Of a DNA stretch of 64,000 nucleotides, positions 25,105 to 34,033 are shown one piece after another (within the stretch, counting starts at the first letter, position 1; every line of letters begins with the position of its first letter). The position numbers were made by a program, and so were the translations under genes. The notes beneath the pieces are model-generated. The model was not told where the DNA came from. It made no database searches and worked only from the letters and a program-made list of their open reading frames with translations. The DNA lies in contig CAKSUT010000001.1 of NCBI GenBank assembly GCA_934502885.1, positions 124,001 to 188,000 of the forward strand, given 5' to 3'. The DNA comes from an uncultured Eubacteriales bacterium. GTDB taxonomy: Bacteria; Bacillota; Clostridia; Oscillospirales; CAG-382.

Positions 25105-28100
25105 TTATCTCAAGGGTTTAAATACTCTGCCGAGAGAAACCTCTCCGCCGGCAAGATACTTCATGAAAAGCGAGAGATCATAAAGCGTGAGATTGCCGTC
25201 AAAGCTTACGTCAGCCGTAAAACTGTCGGGCAAAACCGTTCCGGACGCCTCAGACATTATCAGAGCCGAAAGATCGCCTGCGTCAACCTTGCCGTCAAGA
25301 TTTACGTCTCCGTATAAGCGGCAGACAATTCCGTTCTCCGAAAGAAGTTCCGCAAGCGTCTCGGCACGAGGAGAAAGGTAAACCGTATCGGGTATTCCGA
25401 GAATCGAAAAGTCATCATCGGCAAGAGCGATTATATTCTCCGGAAGAAAAACTGTCTTTTCGCTTCCGTTATATGCAGTGAGCGTGCTGTCGGTGAAATC
25501 GAATTCCGAAACAATTTCCACCTCAACGGTTTCCGACTTTATGCAGGAATTGTCACGCGGGAGAGTGTATGCAAGAACGGATTTGACCTTACTCGGTTCA
25601 AAGGTCATTGTGTCGGTGTCAAAATCGGAAATCCACGTCTCGCCGCCGTCAACCGAAAGAGCATAACTGTCGCCGTAGATGCTGTAAAGTCCCGACACAG
25701 TAATTCCTTTGCCGTCATATCTTGCCGAAAGCTCGGGAACGGCTTCTATATAGAATGTTTCCGCGGTTCTGTCGCCGATGACGTTGAAAAGCGTTCTCTT
25801 GGCACTGTCGTCATAGGCATACCTTGACGTCGTCGTTCCGAACATTGCAAGATACCGTCTTCGTGTCTGCACGAACGTGTTTCCGCTGTACTCGGGAAGC
25901 CACTCCTCCTTGTTCGCCATGGTGACTGTACAGTAATCGACCGAGTCGAAGAAAAGGTTGTTATCAATATGGAAATTCGTCGCAGGGTTATCCGAACCCG
26001 TGCGGATATGCGTCATGAGTCCGGGGTTCGGTCTCTGCTTTCCGAAGCCGTAACCGGCATAGTACATGAGATTGTCGGTATAGTATATATCGGACATCAT
26101 GGGGTAAGGGTACTTCACATACTCGGAAGCGAGTCTCGAGAGGAAGTACTCAATATTGTATACGTTGTATTCGAGAACATTGTTTGTGAACTTTACGTCC
26201 TTCATGTAAGCGTTGGTCTCAATATTCGTTCCGTCGCCTCCCACATTTGCCCCTCTGCCCTGATGTGTGATGCCGGCGTCGTAGCACTGGTAAACGTAGC
26301 AGTTATTTATATAGAAGCCGTCGCAGTTCTGCCATATCTCGATGCCGTTTCCGAAACGCGTCACCGTGCCGAACTCGCCGGCAGTGCTTTTCTCGTACAT
26401 CTGCACAACGCCGCCTATCCAGCCTATCTCAAGGTTTTGGAAAATGGTTTTCTCAGGTGCGCCGCCGCCGAAGCCGTGCGAGCCGCCGTACTTTATGCAG
26501 ATGTTGTCCGCAACGGTATTCGAGGCATTCTGAACAATGTGCGTTCTCGTGTTGAACTCTATCGAGTCGAAAACTTCTCCGGGATTTCCCCTATCGCAGC
26601 GCAGATAGAGTACCGAGCCTGTAAGCTTCGGAACGTAGACGCTCGTCTGACCGTCGGTATACTCATTGAAAAACTCGAGGTCGTTGTCGAGGCAGGTCTC
26701 GACCGTAAACGGTACTTCTTTTTTTGTACCTCTGACAAAGTATTCTCCATCGTAATAGTCCGGTATCTCCTTTACGGAGTTTTCCTCACCCTCGTTGAAA
26801 ACGATAACGCCGACGTCGGGAAGGTATGTCGCATACTTCCATATCTTCGCACCTGTGGCATTGTCGCTGTAATAAAGCGTCCATTTTTCGGACTCTGCAC
26901 CGTTCTCAGGAGAGCCGTAGAAGGTGGGCTTTGCGTCGCCGAGATTTCCCGTGTACGCCGAGTAGTCGACTCCGGCAGTGAGTGTAAGCGCAGGTGAATT
27001 TGCGTTCTTGCGTCTCCAGAGACCGCCCCTCTCAAAAAGCACGAGAGTGTCTCCTTCAACGTAGTTTTTATCTTTTGAAACAGCGTTTACCTTGGAGAGA
27101 CTTTTCCATGCCGTTTCCGGGGAAAGTCCGTCGGCGGTATCGTCGCCGTTCGGGGAAACGTAGAAAGTTACCGCATAGTCTTTCGGATCGAGAGCGGACG
27201 GAGTGTTTCTTATCTCGTCTATTCTCTCGCTTCTCTTGACAAGAGCCTCTTCCGCAATATATTCTCCGCTTCTGCCGCTGACCTTAACCTCGCATATCTC
27301 GCCTGCCGGATAGCCGTTCTCTGCGACGTAGCGCACTTCGTATATGCCGGGCTTAAGTCCCGTGACCGTATTTCCCTCCGCCGCGGTGAAATTCTCTTCG
27401 CCTTTGAGTCTGTACTCTATTATTCGGCTCATGCCGGTAAGAGTGCCGTCGCTTGAGTCGGGACGGCTTGCGGTAATAGACGACACATAAAGCGGAAAGG
27501 GCTTGTTTGCTCTGTTGATAAAGTGAGCGGTGTTAATCTCCTTATCGACCGTCGCAACTTCATCGGTAAAGAAGGTCTCTCCGTCGCCCACCGCTTCGCT
27601 GATAGCCGCATAACCGTCGTCGGCCTTCAGGCGGAATTTTGCAAGTCCTTCTATCGTCGCTCTGCCGTTATCGCTTGCAAACATCGCATATATACCCATA
27701 TCCGGCTCTGCGGATTTTCCGGAAAAGCTGTATGCGCCGTTTCCGTTGACTGCGATATTGATTGCTCCGCAGATTCTGTCTATGTAACTTATGCTGAATT
27801 TCTGAACAGTACCGGAGTTTAAAGTAACGTTAATATTGCCGCCTATCGTCCCGCTTGCATAAACTCCGTTCACCTTTGCAATATCGTTTCCGAGGTTTAT
27901 TGACCCGGGCAGATACTCGGCGGAGTTTATAACGAGATTGACGTCACCCGAAACGCCGCGCGTCTTCGTTGCGGCTTGTATCGACGAAAACTTTCCGCTG
28001 TTTATCTCGATATACGTGTCGCCGTCAATCGCCGCGCTCTCCGCGCCGCCGCGAAGGACAAGGTACTGTGTGGTCGCAACATATTCGCCGTCAGCAAGGA

Positions 28101-28620
28101 GGTTTTGGTCCTCCGGCGTACCCATGAGAACCTCGACGCCCTCGCCGAAAATCATTTTGTGACCGTTGCCGTGCATAAAGGTATTCTGTCTTGAAACAAA
28201 GGTGATGTTCTCGTAGCGCACATCGCCTCTCTGGTGGAACTGCGCCGTGAGGACAAGCTTTGCACCGTTTGTTTCGGCGTAATCAACACCGCCGTATTTG
28301 CTCGTGAACACTACCGTTCCGGTATACTGCTTCGCCGCAACTCTTCTCGTGTAGTCGTAAAACCGCGTTCTTCCGGATACGACTATTGTGCCGCCGTCAC
28401 TGTCCGTGAAATAACCGTAGGCTTCCGCAATACTCGTAAACGGGAATTCGGCACTCATACCCTGCTCCGACGTTTCCTCGCCCGTCACGGTATATGAGCC
28501 GTCAAGGAAAACGACGTCCGAAACCTCCGTTTCATCTGCTGCGTATACGGTAAAAAGCGACAGGAGAACCGCAATTGCCGCCGCAAGAACCGCCGTGTAC
28601 ACTATGTTTTTGTTATGCAT
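25105..28620 (-). CDS. Secreted parallel beta-helix protein with C-terminal type I dockerin
   Basis: A 1,171-residue exported protein. It has a signal peptide ending near VYAADE, an N-terminal beta-helix-like region (GDTYIEINSGKF, GDVNLVINSAEY, GGNINVTLNSGTV repeated), a second right-handed beta-helix region beginning at TFYVSPNGDDTADGLSPETAW, as in pectate-lyase-like and other polysaccharide-active proteins, and a C-terminal dockerin with two EF-hand-like repeats (GDVNLDGKVDAGDL, ADVSFDGNLTLYDL). The dockerin means it can dock to a cohesin, as in a cellulosome-type complex; no cohesin is visible here. Catalytic residues cannot be assigned. GGAGGT lies before the ATG at 28620. Confidence 0.85.
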   Translation of the reverse strand: MHNKNIVYTAVLAAAIAVLLSLFTVYAADETEVSDVVFLDGSYTVTGEETSEQGMSAEFPFTSIAEAYGYFTDSDGGTIVVSGRTRFYDYTRRVAAKQYTGTVVFTSKYGGVDYAETNGAKLVLTAQFHQRGDVRYENITFVSRQNTFMHGNGHKMIFGEGVEVLMGTPEDQNLLADGEYVATTQYLVLRGGAESAAIDGDTYIEINSGKFSSIQAATKTRGVSGDVNLVINSAEYLPGSINLGNDIAKVNGVYASGTIGGNINVTLNSGTVQKFSISYIDRICGAINIAVNGNGAYSFSGKSAEPDMGIYAMFASDNGRATIEGLAKFRLKADDGYAAISEAVGDGETFFTDEVATVDKEINTAHFINRANKPFPLYVSSITASRPDSSDGTLTGMSRIIEYRLKGEENFTAAEGNTVTGLKPGIYEVRYVAENGYPAGEICEVKVSGRSGEYIAEEALVKRSERIDEIRNTPSALDPKDYAVTFYVSPNGDDTADGLSPETAWKSLSKVNAVSKDKNYVEGDTLVLFERGGLWRRKNANSPALTLTAGVDYSAYTGNLGDAKPTFYGSPENGAESEKWTLYYSDNATGAKIWKYATYLPDVGVIVFNEGEENSVKEIPDYYDGEYFVRGTKKEVPFTVETCLDNDLEFFNEYTDGQTSVYVPKLTGSVLYLRCDRGNPGEVFDSIEFNTRTHIVQNASNTVADNICIKYGGSHGFGGGAPEKTIFQNLEIGWIGGVVQMYEKSTAGEFGTVTRFGNGIEIWQNCDGFYINNCYVYQCYDAGITHQGRGANVGGDGTNIETNAYMKDVKFTNNVLEYNVYNIEYFLSRLASEYVKYPYPMMSDIYYTDNLMYYAGYGFGKQRPNPGLMTHIRTGSDNPATNFHIDNNLFFDSVDYCTVTMANKEEWLPEYSGNTFVQTRRRYLAMFGTTTSRYAYDDSAKRTLFNVIGDRTAETFYIEAVPELSARYDGKGITVSGLYSIYGDSYALSVDGGETWISDFDTDTMTFEPSKVKSVLAYTLPRDNSCIKSETVEVEIVSEFDFTDSTLTAYNGSEKTVFLPENIIALADDDFSILGIPDTVYLSPRAETLAELLSENGIVCRLYGDVNLDGKVDAGDLSALIMSEASGTVLPDSFTADVSFDGNLTLYDLSLFMKYLAGGEVSLGRVFKPLR

Positions 28621-28738
28621 ATAAAACCTCCGTGATCCATTATTCAAGCACAAAGGTAATATACCACTCTTTTAAAAACGGCAATACAACTTATTGTAAA
28701 CTTTCATATTTGTGTACGATATGCTGTGCTTCTTGCGT

Positions 28739-29374
28739 TTATGTTCCGACTCCGCACTTGTCCTTTACATACACCGCAATAAGCATATATGCGCACACAA
28801 ATGCCGCCGAAACGTTTCCTCCGCTGACAACAACCGCCCCGACCGCCGCCGTCACAAGAACTCCCATAGCGGCGTATGTCAGCCAAAGATATATTGACGA
28901 AGCGAGTGTGTAATCAAGAGCCGTAAAGAGAATGTCCTCCGCCATACGTCCGCCGTCAAGTCCCCTTGCGGGGATAATGTTCACCGCGGCAAGGACGAGG
29001 TTTGCGGCGGCGAAAAATTTTAAGTGTACGCTTTGCGAAGAGAAAAACGCAAGGAAAAGAAGAAGGTTAAGCGCAATTCCGGCGGACGAAACAATAAGGT
29101 CTTTTTTGTACGAGGAAATTCCGCCGCCGATTCTTATTTCCGCTCCGAACGGGTATATATTTACGGTGTCGATGCGCTCACGGCACAGAAACGCCGCCGC
29201 AATGTGAGCTGCCTCATGGAGGAAAGCCGCCGAGACGCAAAGCAAAGTCCACGCTGAGAAGTCCGCCGCAAAAAAAGCGAGAAGTGCCGCTATTGCAAAA
29301 GCACTGACTCTCACCGTCGGCGAATTGCCGCGTCCCGAGAAAATCTTTATCATTCCGAAAAGCTCATCCGTCAT
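28739..29374 (-). CDS. Site-2 protease family (M50, SpoIVFB-like) metalloprotease
   Basis: A 211-residue membrane protease with about six hydrophobic segments. The zinc motif HEAAH is at residues 53-57 and the second motif, with Asp140 in GLDGGR, follows NIIPA. Members cut substrates within the membrane, for example pro-sigma-K in sporulation or anti-sigma factors. The ATG at 29374 lies inside the last codons of a small membrane-protein gene (11-base overlap), with GGGAGAGG upstream; a GTG nine bases earlier is the alternative start. Whether it is SpoIVFB itself cannot be said. Confidence 0.85.
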   Translation of the reverse strand: MTDELFGMIKIFSGRGNSPTVRVSAFAIAALLAFFAADFSAWTLLCVSAAFLHEAAHIAAAFLCRERIDTVNIYPFGAEIRIGGGISSYKKDLIVSSAGIALNLLLFLAFFSSQSVHLKFFAAANLVLAAVNIIPARGLDGGRMAEDILFTALDYTLASSIYLWLTYAAMGVLVTAAVGAVVVSGGNVSAAFVCAYMLIAVYVKDKCGVGT

Positions 29375-29561
29375 AGCCGACACCCTCTCCCGTTTTCAGA
29401 TTTCGCGCAAGGTCGCCGAGTGTGATATTGCTCACATACTCCGCGCCGAAGTTTCCGACCTTCGCATCGGCATTGTACTTTATGTAAATCACGGTTGCGG
29501 CAAAAGCTGCGGCGCACAGCACGAGAAGCACCTGAGCGGCGGTAAGTCTGAAGTTTTTCAT
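29364..29561 (-). CDS. Small single-pass membrane protein coupled to the site-2 protease
   Basis: A 65-residue protein with one membrane helix at about residues 8-27 (AAQVLLVLCAAAFAATVIYI) and a short soluble tail. It is not recognised. AGAGGTAATCGC precedes the ATG, and the stop overlaps the protease start by 11 bases, so the two are made together. A role as regulator or substrate of the protease is inference from this coupling. Confidence 0.7.
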   Translation of the reverse strand: MKNFRLTAAQVLLVLCAAAFAATVIYIKYNADAKVGNFGAEYVSNITLGDLARNLKTGEGVGYDG

Positions 29562-29611
29562 GCGATTACCTCTTTCACGGATACGTAATGGTAGAGTATA
29601 TGAAAGAAGAT

Positions 29612-29646
29612 AAAAAAACAGACCGAAAGCCGAAGCAGACGGTCTG
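29612..29646 (-). terminator. Terminator of the sialidase-YgjV unit
   Basis: CAGACCG with CGGTCTG (29619-29625, 29640-29646), followed by seven T on the minus strand. Confidence 0.88.
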
Positions 29647-29654
29647 AATTGTCA

Positions 29655-30215
29655 TTATGCTTTGTTTTCCGCATCTACCTGCTTAAAGTGCTGTCTTGCA
29701 AAGGATATTGCAATGGAGATTATCGCAACGGATTCGTTCACGATGCCTATCCACGAGCCGACGTAAACGTCATAGATTATGAAGCACACCGACACGGGAA
29801 CGGAGATCATCTTGGTAAGTCTCGGACTTTTTACCCAGAGAGAAATTGTAACGAAGGTCGAAGCGAATATCGGAAGAAGTCTCACCGCAACCTCCCACGC
29901 CTCGCCGCCGGACTTCCACCTGAAAGCGGAAAGAGTCCAGTTTATGAGTATGAAGAGTATCGGGAAAACAACTGACCTTGCCCACTTTTTCTTCTCACTG
30001 TTTACAAAGACAATCTCTCTGAATATGCCGACAAAGTTCGGTATTGCGCCCTCGTAGGCTCCGAGGATAACGTAGTGAAGCACCCAGCAGACATCGGCGC
30101 AGAGCTTTCCGGTAAGGAGTTTTTTGCGGTCGGTCTGCTGATAGAGTGCGAACAGGAAGAACATTCCGAGAAGTCCGAACGCCTGCGGAACTGCGATTTT
30201 CAGGATTTCATTCAT
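29655..30215 (-). CDS. YgjV family inner-membrane protein
   Basis: A 186-residue polytopic protein with about six hydrophobic segments (QAFGLLGMFFLFALYQ, CWVLHYVILGAYEGAIPN, and so on). It matches YgjV-type membrane proteins, some of which are linked to sialic acid or sugar uptake, but without experiment. It lies 20 bases after the sialidase gene on the same strand and shares its terminator, so it probably handles a product of that gene. Start at the ATG at 30215 with AAAGG upstream. Confidence 0.75.
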   Translation of the reverse strand: MNEILKIAVPQAFGLLGMFFLFALYQQTDRKKLLTGKLCADVCWVLHYVILGAYEGAIPNFVGIFREIVFVNSEKKKWARSVVFPILFILINWTLSAFRWKSGGEAWEVAVRLLPIFASTFVTISLWVKSPRLTKMISVPVSVCFIIYDVYVGSWIGIVNESVAIISIAISFARQHFKQVDAENKA

Positions 30216-30234
30216 TTCACAAATGCCTTTCGGT

Positions 30235-31377
30235 TCAATCGCTAAGTGCGTCGAGAGGAATAATCGTCATCGCACAGTCCTCTTTGCCCTGAGAATAGAT
30301 TATGTAGAGGTTTCCGCTAAGCTCGAGAGTCTTCGGGTATGCAAGCTGTGTTTCGTGACCTTTGGCGTTTTCGAAGAGTCTTATTCTCGGAAATGCCGCA
30401 TGGCGAACCTTGTATACGCTTGTGAAGAGAGTTTCGCCGGGCTTTGTGAGAGCTATTTCGAGAAGGCGTCTGCCCTCTTCAAGGCTGTTGAACACAACAA
30501 AGCTTCTTCCGTCGGAGAGGCGTCCGCCGACAGGCTGGCTCTCGCAAAGGGGAAGATTCGAGAGCTTGAGAGTCGTCCATGTGCGGCCGCCGTCAAAGCT
30601 TTCGGCTGTAGGTGCGCTCTCCATTTTGTAGTTCTCGAGTTTTCTCATGGGATGCCATCCGTTATATGTACGGCAGATAACTCTGAAATGATTATGTCCG
30701 TAGTAAACCGTTGCGGATTCGGGGAAAAGAAGTATGAGTTCCTTGGGACGGGGAACGACAACCTTATCCCAGTTGAGGAAATCCTCTCCGTGGCTTATAA
30801 TAACCGCCGCATCATCCCAGTGATTTTCGCCGCCGATGACATAGTCGCCGTCCTCGTTCTTCTGCGGAGCGGAAAATGGTACGAAGTCCTGTATTGCGTG
30901 ACCGGGCTGATGCTCCCATTCCTCGGTTTCGTCGTTGTAGATGTATATCTCGGTTACAGGGTGATGATCCTTATCCCAGCAGACAAAGAAGCCGTAGAGA
31001 ACGCCGTTGTGGTCGCAGATAAGAGGGTGGTTGTGTGACTCGGAACCTGCGGAGGGTGCCGCCGCCCATGTTTTAGGCTCGCTCCAGTGGAGTCCGTCAT
31101 CGGATACCGCGCCTCTTACGAGCTCGTTCCAGTCTCCCGTTTCTCTTGTTTTGTGGTTTGCCCAGCCGGCGAAAAACTTGCCCTTATGAAAAGCTATCGT
31201 CGCTTCGTGAAGGTAGTAGTATCCGCCCTCCTTGGCTTCGGTAACTTTCACGGTGGTGAAGACCTTGGGTTCCTTCATTTCCTCGTGCGACGGGAACGGC
31301 ACATTAGGATCCCATACCGGTTCAAGCGTCTTATCTGCGGCAATTTCAGTTGATCTGAATATCTTATTCTCTTCCAT
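30235..31377 (-). CDS. Sialidase-family (BNR/Asp-box) glycosidase, cytosolic
   Basis: A 380-residue protein of the exo-alpha-sialidase six-bladed propeller family. Asp boxes are visible as SFDGGRTW and a weaker SDDGLHW, and GYYYLHEATIAFHKGKFFAGW opens the first blade. There is no signal peptide, so it acts inside the cell on imported sugars. The ATG at 31377 has AAGGAG upstream. The three-arginine sialic-acid site cannot be confirmed by eye, and some family members use other substrates. An IclR gene diverges from it, and YgjV follows in the same unit. Confidence 0.75.
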   Translation of the reverse strand: MEENKIFRSTEIAADKTLEPVWDPNVPFPSHEEMKEPKVFTTVKVTEAKEGGYYYLHEATIAFHKGKFFAGWANHKTRETGDWNELVRGAVSDDGLHWSEPKTWAAAPSAGSESHNHPLICDHNGVLYGFFVCWDKDHHPVTEIYIYNDETEEWEHQPGHAIQDFVPFSAPQKNEDGDYVIGGENHWDDAAVIISHGEDFLNWDKVVVPRPKELILLFPESATVYYGHNHFRVICRTYNGWHPMRKLENYKMESAPTAESFDGGRTWTTLKLSNLPLCESQPVGGRLSDGRSFVVFNSLEEGRRLLEIALTKPGETLFTSVYKVRHAAFPRIRLFENAKGHETQLAYPKTLELSGNLYIIYSQGKEDCAMTIIPLDALSD

Positions 31378-31394
31378 GTGTATCAAGCTCCTTT

Positions 31395-31410
31395 TGAAAT
31401 ACATATTTCA
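31395..31410. promoter_or_regulatory. Palindrome TGAAATACATATTTCA, candidate operator
   Basis: TGAAAT, four bases, ATTTCA form a 16-bp inverted repeat just downstream of the sialidase -10, in a typical IclR-repressor position. A second, looser pair TTGAAA...TTTCAA (31438-31459) covers the sialidase -35. Confidence 0.5.
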
Positions 31411-31419
31411 TTTTTAATG

Positions 31420-31448
31420 ATTATATCACATACATTCTTGAAAGTCAA
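31420..31448 (-). promoter_or_regulatory. Strong promoter of the sialidase unit
   Basis: Minus-strand TTGACT (31443-31448), 17 bases, TATAAT (31420-31425), 43 bases from the ATG at 31377. Confidence 0.85.
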
Positions 31449-31479
31449 GTACTTTTCAAAAAAATTGATAAAAAAGGGG

Positions 31480-31508
31480 TTGATATGTCAAAAAGTCTAT
31501 GGTAAAAT
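31480..31508 (+). promoter_or_regulatory. Promoter of the IclR gene
   Basis: TTGATA (31480-31485), 17 bases, TAAAAT (31503-31508), followed by GGAGG at 31534. Confidence 0.7.
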
Positions 31509-31544
31509 AAGATTGATGAAATATAAGGAAGCGGAGGAATCGCA

Positions 31545-32315
31545 TTGGAGACAAACGGAAACATAAAAGTACTCGAAAAGGCACTGACGGTTCTCGACGT
31601 CGTAAAAGACGCAAAACAGCCGACAGGTGTGAACGAGATAGCGAAAATCTGCGGTTTGAGTGCGGCGACGACGTTCAGAATACTGAAGACACTCAAAAAC
31701 CGCGGCTGGGTATATCAGGACGAAAACGAGAAATACACGGTAGGTCATAAGATATCGTACGTAACCGAGAAAAACAATTTTTACACCGCGCTCAAAGAGG
31801 TGGCGTATTTCACGATGTCCGCACTTACGGCGCAGGAGAAGCAGGCAATGAACCTTGTCGTTCGCGAAGAAGACAAGTGCCGTATAATCGGGCAGTCGCG
31901 GACGATGAAAATTGTCGATTACACGCCGCCTGTCGGCACGATACTCCCCTTTCACGCGAGTGCCTGCGGCAAGGTGCTTCTCGCGTATGCGCCCGAGACA
32001 ATAAGAGATGCAATTCTCGGCTCTATAGATTACGTGAAGATGACCAAAAGCACGATAACCTCGCGCGAAGACCTCGAAAAAGAGCTTGAGAAGATAAGAA
32101 CCCAAGGCTTTGCGATAGATGCGCATGAGTCGCAGGAGGAAGGCTTCTGCATGGCGGTCCCGGTGTTCGACCCGGACGGCGGCGTTCTGGCGGCGCTCTC
32201 CTTCTCGGGATTCATCGGTCAGCGCGACGTTGAAGAGGTGGACAGGTACGTGAAAATTCTCAAGCAGGCGTCAGCAGAAATAACCGAAAAGGTGTTTGGG
32301 ATGACGGAGAACTGA
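31545..32315 (+). CDS. IclR-family transcriptional regulator
   Basis: A 256-residue regulator with an N-terminal winged helix-turn-helix (LEKALTVLDVV, INEIAKICGLSAATTFRILK) and a C-terminal GAF-like sensor (ALTAQEKQAMNLVVREED, LPFHASACGKVLLAYAP). The start is a TTG at 31545 with GGAGG seven bases upstream; no ATG with a ribosome site fits. It diverges from the sialidase and has a palindrome and promoters between, so it most likely represses that unit in the absence of a sugar ligand. The ligand is unknown. Confidence 0.88.
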   Translation: METNGNIKVLEKALTVLDVVKDAKQPTGVNEIAKICGLSAATTFRILKTLKNRGWVYQDENEKYTVGHKISYVTEKNNFYTALKEVAYFTMSALTAQEKQAMNLVVREEDKCRIIGQSRTMKIVDYTPPVGTILPFHASACGKVLLAYAPETIRDAILGSIDYVKMTKSTITSREDLEKELEKIRTQGFAIDAHESQEEGFCMAVPVFDPDGGVLAALSFSGFIGQRDVEEVDRYVKILKQASAEITEKVFGMTEN

Positions 32316-32339
32316 AAAGACCGGATTTATAATGTGTTT

Positions 32340-32369
32340 GAACCGACTCGTGAGGGTCGGTTCTTTTTT
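32340..32369 (+). terminator. Terminator of the IclR gene, identical to the one at 36361
   Basis: GAACCGAC with its complement (32340-32347, 32356-32363), then six T. The 33 bases from here match 36361-36393 exactly. Confidence 0.92.
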
Positions 32370-32461
32370 GCGGCAGGACTTTCAACAGTACCGATAAGGT
32401 TTTCAAAATGTACATTGAACAAATTTTCAGTCACATTTGTGTTAACATTTGTCTTAAATGA

Positions 32462-32490
32462 TTGAAAATACAAATAAATCATGGTATGAT
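32462..32490 (+). promoter_or_regulatory. Promoter of the polymer-ligase/WG unit
   Basis: TTGAAA (32462-32467), 17 bases, TATGAT (32485-32490). The region before it repeats ACATTTGT twice at 12-base spacing. Confidence 0.65.
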
Positions 32491-32527
32491 TGTTATAAAA
32501 AAGTCTGTTTTAAAAACGGAGATACAT

Positions 32528-34033
32528 ATGCAACAAAAAGTCAAAACGAACGGCAACAGCCTTTTTTATGTCGTATCGGCAGGAGTGTTCACCGTCGCTC
32601 TCTGTAATCAAGGGTCGTTCTACGGCGGCGGAATTGTTTTTGCCGGATTACTGACGGCAGTATTTTTGCTCGGCAAATTGTCCTTTGTTAAAGCAACCGA
32701 TGCTCCTTATCTGTATTTCTGCGCATGGTATTTTTTCTGCGCGGTGAAAAACGGATTCGTCGCAGAGTTTGCAGCCATCGGACTCATACCGTCAATCGCA
32801 TATCTTTTTCTCCTCATGTGCCGCGCCGACAGCGCACACAAGGAAAAGCTTACAGCACTGTTTTTGCGGGTCTGTATACCGATATCCGTAGTATCAATAA
32901 TACTCTGGGTTATAATGTCAATTGAAAAGGGATTCATTGCAAGAGCCTATTTTCCGTTTTTCTATTCCAACACAACCGGCATTTTCTTCGGGGTATGCTA
33001 CATTCTCGCAAGCCTTTCGGGCGATGATGTCATGAAAAAAGCAAAGTACCTCTTTATATTCTCGCTTCTGACAACAATGTCGGTAGGAGCCGCGGCGATA
33101 ACCTACCTCGCGATACTTGCGACGGACAGAAACAAAAAGAGGGTTATAATTTACACGGCGGTCTGTATTGCCGGTGCGTTTTTCATGAAAGAGCGGCTTA
33201 TTGAAAGCGGCGGAACATTTGCCGAACGGCTTTTGCAAATTCACGACGGAATTATGTGTGCGGTGTCAAACCCGATATTCGGAATTGGCGCAGGGCGGTG
33301 GGAAAATGCAAAGCAGATATACCAGACAGGGTTCTACACCGCAAAGCTCATACATTGCAGTCCCATACAGGTATGTGCGGAGTCCGGGTTCATCGGAGGA
33401 ATACTTCTTTTGATATCGGCTTTGGCGGCAATGCTTCGCATAAAGGGCGACAGAAAATCATTTGTATGTGCGGTCATGCTCTTTGCGCACAGCTTCTTTG
33501 ACTTCGACCTTTATTTTGCGGCGTTCGGAATGTTTTTCGCTCTTCTCGTCTGCCCTGCCGAAAATACGTCAATACCGCAAAGGAGGTCTGCTTCTGTTGC
33601 GGCACGTACCCTCTGTTTATCTCTCGCAGTTGTGTTTACGGCAAACGCAGTGATACTTGCGTCGGCGAAGCGATATGAGAGTGCGGCAAAGACTTACGGT
33701 GCCGATTTCGCAATTGCAGAGTACGAAACAACAGCGGCAATGTTTTCAAGTAATGCGACCGAGGTTTACGCAAATGCGCTTGCCGAGAGCGGACGGCGTG
33801 ACGAATACATAAAAGTGTACGATAAAATCGAATATCCGTCGCCAAAGCTTACAGTACAAAGAGTAGTGCTGAACGGAAAGAATGCCGATGAAATTGCGGC
33901 ACTTTTGGATGAACAGCCGTTCAACACCGAATTTTCCGAAGCTTTCGGCGACAGCGAGGTAAGCGAAAAAGCACTTGTAAAGATGTCGTATTTCGGCAAA
34001 AAATTATATGAAATGAGGGGTACAAACGAATGA
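32528..34033 (+). CDS. O-antigen ligase/polymerase-like membrane protein (Wzy_C region)
   Basis: A 501-residue membrane protein with about ten hydrophobic segments and a soluble C-terminal tail of ~110 residues. The Wzy_C part shows PIFGIGAGRWENAKQIYQ, then HCSPIQVCAESGFIGG. It differs from the larger ligase at 9.5-11.5 kb in lacking the long N-terminal extension. The ATG at 32528 has CGGAGA upstream. It overlaps the next gene by four bases, so the two proteins are made together. It may join a polymer to the surface; the substrate is unknown. Confidence 0.8.
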   Translation: MQQKVKTNGNSLFYVVSAGVFTVALCNQGSFYGGGIVFAGLLTAVFLLGKLSFVKATDAPYLYFCAWYFFCAVKNGFVAEFAAIGLIPSIAYLFLLMCRADSAHKEKLTALFLRVCIPISVVSIILWVIMSIEKGFIARAYFPFFYSNTTGIFFGVCYILASLSGDDVMKKAKYLFIFSLLTTMSVGAAAITYLAILATDRNKKRVIIYTAVCIAGAFFMKERLIESGGTFAERLLQIHDGIMCAVSNPIFGIGAGRWENAKQIYQTGFYTAKLIHCSPIQVCAESGFIGGILLLISALAAMLRIKGDRKSFVCAVMLFAHSFFDFDLYFAAFGMFFALLVCPAENTSIPQRRSASVAARTLCLSLAVVFTANAVILASAKRYESAAKTYGADFAIAEYETTAAMFSSNATEVYANALAESGRRDEYIKVYDKIEYPSPKLTVQRVVLNGKNADEIAALLDEQPFNTEFSEAFGDSEVSEKALVKMSYFGKKLYEMRGTNE

